Assembly: GCA_030040395.1 (NCBI GenBank)
Contig: JASHTU010000388.1
Coordinates: 1 to 5,157 of the forward strand
Reading direction: 5' to 3'
DNA length: 5,157 bases
DNA from: Acidobacteriaceae bacterium
Lineage (GTDB): Bacteria > Acidobacteriota > Terriglobia > Terriglobales > Acidobacteriaceae
The notes under the pieces were generated by a model. That model did not search any database. It worked only from the letters and a program-made list of their open reading frames with translations, and was not told the DNA's origin. Positions 1-5,032 of the stretch are shown here, in pieces (positions within the stretch are counted from its first letter, which is position 1; each line of letters begins with the position of its first letter). Position numbers and translations under genes: made by a program.

Positions 1-543
1 GCGCAGGAAGCTGCGGAAAAGAAAGCGTTTGGAGAGTATTTTTCCGCTCTCTTCCTCACCGGCGTGGAACGGATGGCGGAAGTGCAGAAGCGCGGCATCG
101 ACCTTGCTGTGGCGCAGAATGCCGAAGTGACGGAAGCATGGAAGAAGATGGCGCAGAAAACGCCCTGGGCGCCCGGACTATTCCTGCTCGACCTGGCGAA
201 TAACGCGTGGGAGCGCTTTGCGGACACCCGCAAAGTGGCCATCGATGTGATGGTTGAGCAGAGCCGCGCGCTGGCGGACATGACCCGCGAGCGCACTGCG
301 GAATCCGGGAAAGCGAATGAGAGCGCGACCGCATATCTGCAGCAGGCGGTGGAGCGCACGGTAGGAATCCAGAAGAAGGCTCTGGACCATACCGCGGCCC
401 ACACCAAGGCGGTGTTCGACGCGTTCAGGAGCCAGTTCGGATTTGCTGGAGCGCCGGTGGACGCGGCGGCCGATTCGTTTCATCGGGGCATCGACACCGT
501 GATCGACGCGCAGAAGGAGTTGCTGGATATTGCGGTGCACTAG
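1..543 (+). CDS. Phasin-like PHA granule-associated protein, 5' truncated
   Basis: The frame is open from base 1, with no start codon before a GTG at 64 that lacks a Shine-Dalgarno, so the gene very probably begins outside the window; 180 residues are visible. The sequence is all-helical in character, rich in Ala, Glu, Lys and Gln, with no signal peptide or membrane segment, which fits a cytoplasmic amphipathic phasin that coats PHA granules. Four related segments occur at regular spacing: an ER....QK...D...V.Q pattern with its Asp at visible residues 34, 82, 129 and 176, that is 48, 47 and 47 residues apart. A Trp/Pro/Leu-rich stretch (about residues 47-70) lies between the first two. The phasin call rests on composition, the repeated helices and its position 231 bp before the PHA synthase genes; no signature motif is diagnostic. 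It could instead be another helical structural protein. Confidence 0.7.
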   Translation, partial: AQEAAEKKAFGEYFSALFLTGVERMAEVQKRGIDLAVAQNAEVTEAWKKMAQKTPWAPGLFLLDLANNAWERFADTRKVAIDVMVEQSRALADMTRERTAESGKANESATAYLQQAVERTVGIQKKALDHTAAHTKAVFDAFRSQFGFAGAPVDAAADSFHRGIDTVIDAQKELLDIAVH

Positions 544-588
544 AGGCCGCTGACCGATTGCTTTGGGTCCTTGGGATCGTGCCTTCCC

Positions 589-608
589 GGGTCCCAAAAT
601 CGGGACCC
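589..608 (+). terminator. Hairpin downstream of the phasin-like gene, possible terminator
   Basis: GGGTCCC (589-595) and GGGACCC (602-608) form a perfect 7-bp stem with the 6-base loop AAAATC, 45 bases after the phasin stop. Competing pairings exist: GGGTCC at 565-570 can also pair with 603-608, and TTGGGA at 571-576 with 592-597. A T-tract is missing after the stem, so a classical intrinsic terminator is not shown; transcript end protection or a bidirectional role is possible. Confidence 0.35.
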
Positions 609-679
609 TGGGGCCCCGAGGCGCTCAAATTGACGCATGAGCAAGCGGTCAGGGGTTCTTAGCGCGTCGCGGCTGCGAT

Positions 680-728
680 GGCCGGGCGATCCCCCTTCAG
701 CATGGATGAAGGGCCGGGTCGCCCGGCC
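680..728 (+). repeat. Long imperfect inverted repeat upstream of the PhaE-like gene
   Basis: GGCCGGGCGA (680-689) pairs perfectly with 719-728. The stem continues through 690-692 with 716-718 (one G-T pair), then after a two-base bulge (714-715) through CCCTTCA (693-699) with TGAAGGG (707-713), leaving a 7-base loop. This gives about 20 pairs in 49 bases, ending 46 bases before the start codon at 775. No T-tract follows. It could be a transcript-stabilising structure, a REP-like element or an attenuator; the sequence alone does not decide. Confidence 0.6.
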
Positions 729-774
729 GCGCGGACAGGTGTATGCTTCCTGAAGTCCCGAGCGGGGGCGATTT

Positions 775-1260
775 ATGAGTGAAGATGCAAATGCAAGCGG
801 TAAGTCGTACGACCCTTTCGAGCCGTTTCGCGAAGTGCGCGACGCGTACCTCAACACCTTGTCGAAGGCAATGATTGACGCCGTCAACACGGAAGGATAC
901 GCGGAGGCGACCGGGGCCATGCTGGATGGCTATCTGACGGCTACCAAGCCGTTCCGGGAAGCGCTGGAAAAGAACATGCTCCAGGCGCTGCAGCAACTCT
1001 CGTTACCTTCCCGGCAGGAAGTGGCGGCCTTGGCGGAGCGCTTTACGAACATGGAAATGCGGCTGGACGACATGGACGCCAAACTGGATGGGATTGTCAA
1101 GAGCTTGGCGGACGAGAAGAAGGCGAGGTCCGAGGCGGCCAGCCGTGCCGGAGCGGCCGGATCTCCAGTGGAGGCCGCTCCGGATCAGCCAAAGGCGGCC
1201 AGCGCCGCGGCCGGACGAGCCAGGCGGGCGGCAACGCCACCAGATAAACCCCGCCGGTAA
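775..1260 (+). CDS. phaE: Short PhaE/PhaR-like PHA synthase partner subunit
   Basis: This 161-residue protein is likely the accessory subunit that activates the downstream class III type PHA synthase in the cytoplasm. It starts at ATG 775, preceded by a G-run at 764-768 acting as a plausible weak ribosome binding site. Residues 12-75 form an N-terminal helical part. The segment LPSRQEVAALAERF (77-90), leading into TNMEMRLDDMDAKL (91-104), resembles the C-terminal region of PhaE-family subunits. From 83 to 111 there is an unbroken heptad pattern: V83, F90, L97, L104 and L111 at one position, and L86, M93, M100 and I107 at the other, predicting a coiled coil. Residues 115-161 are a disordered Ala/Pro tail, mostly basic and ending in KPRR. 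Classical PhaE proteins are about 350 residues, so this is closer in size to Bacillus PhaR (about 200). Position directly before phaC supports the role; phasin-family membership is the alternative. Confidence 0.68.
   Translation: MSEDANASGKSYDPFEPFREVRDAYLNTLSKAMIDAVNTEGYAEATGAMLDGYLTATKPFREALEKNMLQALQQLSLPSRQEVAALAERFTNMEMRLDDMDAKLDGIVKSLADEKKARSEAASRAGAAGSPVEAAPDQPKAASAAAGRARRAATPPDKPRR
1148..1183 (+). repeat. Inverted repeat inside the 3' part of the PhaE-like gene
   Basis: CCGGAGCGGCC (1148-1158) is the exact reverse complement of 1173-1183, an 11-bp stem with a 14-base loop. It lies in the part encoding the low-complexity tail, where codon choice is little constrained. It may be chance in GC-rich Ala/Gly-coding DNA or an RNA structure upstream of phaC. 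Confidence 0.4.
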
Positions 1261-1285
1261 GGGAATGCCGGAAGAAGGCCGGCGT

Positions 1286-1313
1286 CCCCAACGGCGGGTC
1301 TCTGCCGTTGGGG
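1286..1313 (+). promoter_or_regulatory. Intercistronic hairpin between phaE-like gene and phaC
   Basis: CCCCAACGGC (1286-1295) and GCCGTTGGGG (1304-1313) form a perfect 10-bp stem with an 8-base loop, in the 73-base gap between the two genes and ending 9 bases before the phaC Shine-Dalgarno. A smaller 5-bp stem (1267-1271 with 1279-1283) precedes it. No T-tract follows, so it is more likely an RNA-stability, processing or partial-attenuation element than a terminator. Confidence 0.5.
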
Positions 1314-1322
1314 TGGAAAGTC

Positions 1323-1327
1323 AGAGG
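1323..1327 (+). promoter_or_regulatory. Ribosome binding site fixing the phaC start
   Basis: AGAGG lies 6 bases before ATG 1334. The phaC reading frame is open much further upstream, through the phaE-like gene, so this site decides the start. The resulting 355-residue protein matches the usual class III PhaC length. Confidence 0.7.
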
Positions 1328-1333
1328 TTGCCT

Positions 1334-2401
1334 ATGGCAGAGGCTGCAACGCTTCCCGATCAGATGGCGGCTTGCGAAGAGCGGCTAAGGACGCTTACCC
1401 GGGTGATGACCACGAAGGCCGACATTGCCCAGACGCCCAAAGACTTGGTCTGGACACTCAACAAGGCGAAACTTTATCGATATAAACCGGTGGTCGACGC
1501 CCGACAAAGGCATCCGGTCCCGTTGTTGCTGGTGTTTGCGGTGATGAACCGTCCTTATATTCTCGACTTGCGCCCCGGGAATAGTTTTGTCGAATTCATG
1601 GTGGGCCGCGGCTACGACGTCTACCTGTTGGATTGGGGATGTCCGGGGATCGAAGACAAGAATCTGAAATTTGACGATTATGCGTTGGAGTATCTTCCCC
1701 GCGCCATACGCAAGATTAAGGCAGTCTCTGGCTCGGAAGAGTTCAGCATGCTGGGGTGGTGCATCGGGGCCATCCTGAGCACGATCTATGCCGCCATGCG
1801 TCCCGACAATGGGCTGCGTAATCTGTTGTTACTGACGGCTCCGCTGGACTTCTCCAATCAACAAGGTTTGACGTTCGCCAAGTGGGTGGATGAGAAGTAC
1901 TTCGATATAGACAAGGTGTTGGACGCGTTCGGCAACATGCCGGGGGAAATGATCGACTACGGCGCCAGGGCCTTGAAACCGGTGGATAACTACGTTACCA
2001 GTTACTGCAAGCTCTGGGACAATCTGGACGATCCCCGCGTCGTGGAATCGTGGCACGCCATGAACACCTGGGTTACGGATAACATACCCATGGCGGGCGC
2101 CACTTACCGGCAACTTATTGTGGATCTGTATCGCCATAATCTGCTGATAAAAGGCGAGTGGGTGATTGGGGGCGAAGTTTTGGACCTGCGCAGGTTGCGC
2201 GCCAACCTGCTGACGGTGATTGCGCAGGGGGATCACATTACGCCGCCTTGCCAGTCAGAGGCGATCCTCACGAAGGTAAGCAGCAGCGACAAGGAGCTCT
2301 ACCGCATCCCTGGAGGGCACATCGGCATCATGGCCGGGAGCAGCGCGTACAAAACCACCTGGCCGCACATCGACAAGTGGCTGAGCGCCCGTTCAGGGTA
2401 A
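1334..2401 (+). CDS. phaC: Class III type poly(3-hydroxyalkanoate) synthase catalytic subunit
   Basis: The protein (355 residues) polymerises (R)-3-hydroxyacyl-CoA into PHA with release of CoA, at the granule surface. It is an alpha/beta-hydrolase fold enzyme. The lipase-like box is GWCIG (141-145) with nucleophile Cys143; the general acid/base residues are Asp300 in AQGDHITPP and His329 in PGGHIG. The Asp-His spacing of 29 equals that known for the Allochromatium vinosum enzyme (Cys149, Asp302, His331), and the length of about 355 residues is typical of class III (PhaE-dependent) synthases rather than the roughly 560-600 of classes I and II. Other family marks are NRPYILDL (72-79) and DVYLLDWG (95-102). 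The residue after the box is Ala146 where Gly is usual. It follows the PhaE-like gene by 73 bases in the same direction, consistent with a two-gene operon, and faces the convergent phaAB operon. Confidence 0.95.
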   Translation: MAEAATLPDQMAACEERLRTLTRVMTTKADIAQTPKDLVWTLNKAKLYRYKPVVDARQRHPVPLLLVFAVMNRPYILDLRPGNSFVEFMVGRGYDVYLLDWGCPGIEDKNLKFDDYALEYLPRAIRKIKAVSGSEEFSMLGWCIGAILSTIYAAMRPDNGLRNLLLLTAPLDFSNQQGLTFAKWVDEKYFDIDKVLDAFGNMPGEMIDYGARALKPVDNYVTSYCKLWDNLDDPRVVESWHAMNTWVTDNIPMAGATYRQLIVDLYRHNLLIKGEWVIGGEVLDLRRLRANLLTVIAQGDHITPPCQSEAILTKVSSSDKELYRIPGGHIGIMAGSSAYKTTWPHIDKWLSARSG

Positions 2402-2407
2402 CTGCCG

Positions 2408-2457
2408 GAGCAGAGCCTGTTATGAACTTTCCCTGGCGGGAAAGTCAGGGCCTGCTC
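2408..2457. terminator. Probable bidirectional terminator hairpin between convergent phaC and phaB
   Basis: An outer stem pairs 2408-2419 with 2446-2457 (11 of 12 pairs), and an inner perfect stem pairs ACTTTCCC (2426-2433) with GGGAAAGT (2438-2445) around a 4-base TGGC loop; 2420-2425 is unpaired on one side. It starts 7 bases after the phaC stop and ends 50 bases from the phaB stop. No clear T-tract is present on either strand. Alternative pairing GTCAGGG (2444-2450) with CCCTGAC (2486-2492) is also possible. The location between converging genes is the main support for a terminator role. Confidence 0.5.
2413..2433 (+). repeat. Dispersed repeat, copy 1 (left arm shared with 4624-4644)
   Basis: These 21 bases, beginning GAGCCTGTTATGAAC and ending TTTCCC, are identical to 4624-4644. 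Here the right arm does not match the second copy; instead a different sequence restores pairing, so the copy looks diverged or recombined. It lies just 3' of phaC. Confidence 0.7.
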
Positions 2458-2507
2458 AGTGGGGCGGCCCCAGTAGGCGAACAGACCCTGACAACCGCAT
2501 TTAAGAA

Positions 2508-3290
2508 TTACATGTAGATTCCGCCGTTGACGTTGATTTGCTGGCCGGTAATATAATCTCCGTCGCAGATGAGGAAGGCCGCGGCCTTGGCGATTTCTTC
2601 CGGCTGCGCAAAGCGACCGAGGGGAATTCTTGCCAAGATCTGTTCCTGGATATTAGCGGGTATCGCCGCCACCATTTCTGTGGTCGTGAAACCGGGCGCG
2701 ATGACGTTGGCGGTGATGTTGTATCTGGCTAGCTCGATGGCCAGCACCTTGGTCATGGCGATGATTCCGCCTTTGCTGGCCGCGTAGTTGGCCTGGCCGA
2801 AATTTCCGGCCTGACCGGAAAACGAGGCGATGCTTACGATGCGGCCGAATTTCTGCTCCACCATGAAGGGGACAGCGGCGCTGGTGCAGTAGAAGATGCT
2901 GTTCAGGTTGGTGTCGATCACCTCCGTCCAGTCCTCGTCGGTCATCTTGCGAATGGACCGGTCGCGCGTGATACCCGCGTTGTTGACCAGGATATCGAGG
3001 CGCCCGTAAGAATCGATCACTTGGCGAATCAGGTCTCGCGCCTCCTGGCGCACGGAGACATCGGCGCAAAACAAGTCGCTCTCGCCACCGTGCTGACGGA
3101 TTTCGTTACGCAGCGCTTCGGCGGAGCTCAGGCTGGCGCGGTAGTTGATGGCGACCGCCGCGCCGCGGTCAGCTAGCTCCCTGGCGATGGCGCTGCCGAT
3201 GCCGCGAGAACTGCCCGTCACCAGCGCAATTTTGCCATCGAGGGGTTTCCGGAAGTACACCGTCGTTTCGGTTAAAACCGCAGTGGCCAT
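2508..3290 (-). CDS. phaB: Acetoacetyl-CoA reductase (SDR family)
   Basis: The 260-residue short-chain dehydrogenase/reductase reduces acetoacetyl-CoA (or 3-ketovaleryl-CoA) to the (R)-3-hydroxyacyl-CoA monomer, normally with NADPH. Visible motifs are the cofactor loop TGSSRGIG (25-32), NNAG (103-106), Asn128 in DTNLNS, catalytic Ser156, and Tyr169 and Lys173 in YAASK. ITRDRSIRKMT (107-117), VIDTNL (124-129) and FGQANY (164-169) are typical of PhaB, which favours it over FabG, its close relative. ATG 3290 is chosen because AAGGAGG (3301-3295) precedes it by 4 bases; an earlier in-frame ATG at 3329 lies inside phaA. The first 16 residues, before LDGKIALVTG, are longer than in typical 246-residue PhaB proteins. 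It is the second gene of phaA-phaB; the 10-base gap and a ribosome site overlapping the phaA stop suggest translational coupling. Confidence 0.92.
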   Translation of the reverse strand: MATAVLTETTVYFRKPLDGKIALVTGSSRGIGSAIARELADRGAAVAINYRASLSSAEALRNEIRQHGGESDLFCADVSVRQEARDLIRQVIDSYGRLDILVNNAGITRDRSIRKMTDEDWTEVIDTNLNSIFYCTSAAVPFMVEQKFGRIVSIASFSGQAGNFGQANYAASKGGIIAMTKVLAIELARYNITANVIAPGFTTTEMVAAIPANIQEQILARIPLGRFAQPEEIAKAAAFLICDGDYITGQQINVNGGIYM

Positions 3291-3300
3291 GATGCCTCCT

Positions 3301-4488
3301 TCATTGCAGCGATTCAAAGATGGCGGCAATGCCCTGTCCGCCGCCGATGCACATGGTGACGAGGGCGTAGTGACCGCCTATGCGGCGCAGTTCATGCAGC
3401 GCTTTGACGGTGACAATGGCGCCCGTTGCGCCTAGAGGATGGCCCAGCGAGATGCCGCTGCCGTGAGGATTGGTCTTCTCCGGTGGGAAACCTAGTTCGC
3501 GCCGGACGGCGAGCAACTGGGCGGCGAAGGCTTCATTCAATTCGATGACGTCCATCTGGCAGTTGCAGAGGCCGGTGCGCGCATAGACTTTTTTCACTGC
3601 GGAAATGGGCCCGATGCCCATCACGCCAGGCTCCACGCCGGTGACGGCGTAGTCCACCAGCTTGGCCATGGGCTTCAAACCGCGCTCTTCCGCCGCCTTG
3701 CGATCCATAAGGACCAGCGCCGCGGCGCCATCGTTGATGCTGGAGGCGTTGCCCGCGGTCACCGTTCCCTCCGGATCGAAGACGGGTTTGAGCCTGGCCA
3801 GGTTTTCCGGGGTCGCGTCAGAGCGGGGCGACTCATCGACCGAAAAGTGAGAGGTCCCGCCCTTGACTTTCAATTCGATGGGAACAACCTGCGCGTTGAA
3901 GATTCCCGCCTGGATGGCCGCGATCGCCCGCCTGTGGCTCTCCACCGCCAGTTCGTCCTGGTCTTGCCGCGAAACGCCCCACCGGCGCGCCACATTTTCG
4001 GCGGTGATGCCCATATGGACCTGATCGAACGGATCGGTGACCGCTGCCACCAGGGCATCCACTGCCGTGGCGTCATTGAGACGAGCCCCCCAGCGCATGG
4101 CGGGCAGCCAATACGGGGCCCGGCTCATGGATTCGACGCCGCCGCCGATGGCCGCATCGCAATCCTCGTGCAGGATGGCCTGGGCGGCGTTCAGGATGGC
4201 CTGCAAGCCGCTCCCGCAGAGGCGATTGACGTTGAGCGCCGGCGTTTCCACCGGCAGGCCTGCGCGCACGGCCGCCACCCGCGCCAGGTACATGTCTTTT
4301 TGCTCGGTGTGGATGACATTGCCGAAAACCACGTGACCGATATCGCCGGCGTGTAACCCCGAATCCTCAAGAGCACGGGACAGAACCTTGGCGGCCAGTT
4401 CGGTGGGCGGAACGTCTTTGAGGGCGCCCCCGAACTTGCCGATCGCAGTACGCACACCACTTAAGACCACGATCTCCCGATTTGTCAT
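3301..4488 (-). CDS. phaA: Beta-ketothiolase (acetyl-CoA C-acetyltransferase), BktB-like
   Basis: The 395-residue thiolase condenses two acetyl-CoA to acetoacetyl-CoA, and possibly propionyl-CoA with acetyl-CoA to 3-ketovaleryl-CoA, as the first step of PHA synthesis. Catalytic residues are Cys91 in NRLCGSG (acyl acceptor), His350 in GHPLGATG and Cys380 in MCIGGGQG, matching Cys89, His348 and Cys378 of the Zoogloea enzyme. NEAFAA is present. Several stretches (GHVVFGNVI, RAPYWLPAMRWGAR, NPHGSGISLGHP, VTMCIGGGQGIAAIFE) resemble, from memory, Cupriavidus BktB more than its PhaA, so a broader substrate range is possible; this was not tested by alignment. ATG 4488 is preceded by GAGAGAGGA (4505-4497), 8 bases upstream. 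That site lies within a hairpin. It heads the leftward operon with phaB. Confidence 0.93.
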   Translation of the reverse strand: MTNREIVVLSGVRTAIGKFGGALKDVPPTELAAKVLSRALEDSGLHAGDIGHVVFGNVIHTEQKDMYLARVAAVRAGLPVETPALNVNRLCGSGLQAILNAAQAILHEDCDAAIGGGVESMSRAPYWLPAMRWGARLNDATAVDALVAAVTDPFDQVHMGITAENVARRWGVSRQDQDELAVESHRRAIAAIQAGIFNAQVVPIELKVKGGTSHFSVDESPRSDATPENLARLKPVFDPEGTVTAGNASSINDGAAALVLMDRKAAEERGLKPMAKLVDYAVTGVEPGVMGIGPISAVKKVYARTGLCNCQMDVIELNEAFAAQLLAVRRELGFPPEKTNPHGSGISLGHPLGATGAIVTVKALHELRRIGGHYALVTMCIGGGQGIAAIFESLQ

Positions 4489-4491
4489 AAG

Positions 4492-4513
4492 TCGAATCCT
4501 CTCTCGGATTCGA
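4492..4513 (-). promoter_or_regulatory. Hairpin enclosing the phaA ribosome binding site
   Basis: On the phaA strand, TCGAATCC (4513-4506) and GGATTCGA (4499-4492) form a perfect 8-bp stem around the loop GAGAGA (4505-4500), three bases before ATG 4488. The Shine-Dalgarno GAGAGAGGA occupies the loop and the first stem bases, so folding would restrict ribosome access. A translational control element is plausible but unproven. Confidence 0.5.
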
Positions 4514-4523
4514 TATCGGTCGC

Positions 4524-4546
4524 CGCGGGCTCAGCCCCTGCCCGCG
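4524..4546 (-). repeat. Inverted repeat in the phaA leader
   Basis: CGCGGGC (4524-4530) and GCCCGCG (4540-4546) form a perfect 7-bp stem with a 9-base loop, 10 bases beyond the ribosome-site hairpin. It may be part of a structured 5' leader if transcription starts further upstream. Confidence 0.45.
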
Positions 4547-4564
4547 AGGCAGCGGTACCGAACT

Positions 4565-4577
4565 CCAGTTGAACTGG
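4565..4577. promoter_or_regulatory. Operator-like palindrome upstream of phaA
   Basis: CCAGTTGAACTGG is a perfect palindrome of 6-bp arms around one central base. Its compact symmetry suits a dimeric regulator, but no known PHA regulator site was recognised, and chance occurrence is possible. Confidence 0.3.
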
Positions 4578-4590
4578 GCCGAAAACACGA

Positions 4591-4611
4591 GCATCGCCTT
4601 GCCGCCGATGC
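4591..4611. repeat. Inverted repeat upstream of phaA
   Basis: GCATCG (4591-4596) and CGATGC (4606-4611) form a perfect 6-bp stem with a 9-base loop. Alone it would be unremarkable; it belongs to a run of five inverted repeats between 4492 and 4672. Confidence 0.35.
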
Positions 4612-4623
4612 AGTGGAGGCTTG

Positions 4624-4672
4624 GAGCCTGTTATGAACTTTCCCGTGCGCGGCGAAAGCTCGTAACAGGCTC
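4624..4672. repeat. Dispersed palindromic repeat, copy 2 (full hairpin)
   Basis: GAGCCTGTTATGAACTTTC (4624-4642) pairs with 4654-4672 over 19 positions, with 17 Watson-Crick pairs, one G-T and one A-C mismatch, around an 11-base loop (4643-4653). The first 21 bases are repeated exactly at 2413-2433. No transposase gene is nearby. It resembles a REP-like or MITE-like element; a clear target-site duplication was not seen. Confidence 0.7.
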
Positions 4673-4936
4673 TAAAGCCCGAGAATGCGCGCGGACCTGG
4701 GAAACTTGTCTCGTGTGTCAGCGGGAGCCCGCATGTGCCGGCGCGACTCTGCGACAGGCAACACTAGGGCCGTGACGAGGCTCTGCCATCCAACACACAC
4801 CCTGGGGTCCTCCACAGCTTGCTGGGGCGTGTCCGACGACGACTGGGAAGAAGGAAGAAAGCGTACCAGCCCAAAAAACTGTGGAAAAACTAATGTAACC
4901 CAGATTTGGGAACAAAAGCTTGTGTTGTTCATCACA

Positions 4937-4950
4937 GATGTGGGCACATC
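4937..4950. promoter_or_regulatory. Operator-like inverted repeat GATGTG-N2-CACATC
   Basis: GATGTG (4937-4942) and CACATC (4945-4950) are perfect 6-bp arms separated by GG, within the A/T-richer part of the phaAB upstream region. It could bind a dimeric regulator. No family-specific match is claimed. Confidence 0.25.
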
Positions 4951-5032
4951 GACAGCTTTTCTCGCGAAACCGGTTCGGCGACACGCAACTTGAAGCATTC
5001 AATGGTGGAGCGCGAATTCGATCATCCGCTTT

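Larger units (their letters stand above)
4489..5032. other. Gene-free upstream region of phaAB
   Basis: I find no convincing gene in these 544 bases. Longer open frames on both strands have no recognisable family, no ribosome site and unlikely composition. The left third (4489-4672) is packed with inverted repeats. The stretch about 4850-4960 is richer in A and T than its surroundings and is a reasonable place for a leftward phaAB promoter, but I could not identify convincing -35 and -10 boxes; TTGTTC at 4916-4911 on the minus strand is the best weak -35 candidate, without a good -10 partner. Confidence 0.6.

Noticed and set aside
630..661. TTGACG at 630-635 as a -35 box for the phaE-phaC operon
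   Set aside because: No acceptable -10 box lies 16-18 bases downstream; the nearest weak candidate, TTCTTA, is 20 bases away.
1088..1333. In-frame upstream extension of phaC into the phaE-like gene
   Set aside because: The extension is an Arg/Pro-rich overlap in a second frame of phaE. The Shine-Dalgarno before ATG 1334 and the normal 355-residue length of class III PhaC fix the later start.
3847..4356. Plus-strand open frame of 169 codons within phaA
   Set aside because: It is antisense to a clearly conserved thiolase and has no ribosome site or known family; it reflects the codon bias of phaA.
2413..4672. Composite transposon flanked by the 21-base repeat
   Set aside because: There is no transposase gene between or beside the copies and no target-site duplication was seen; a dispersed palindromic repeat explains the data more simply.
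4880..4888. DnaA-box-like TGTGGAAAA (TTTTCCACA on the minus strand)
   Set aside because: Only one such site was found, with no cluster of boxes and no replication gene, so there is no case for an origin.
4685..4993. Open frames of about 100 codons on both strands in the right-hand intergenic region
   Set aside because: They have no recognisable family, no ribosome site and implausible composition, and they overlap one another on opposite strands.
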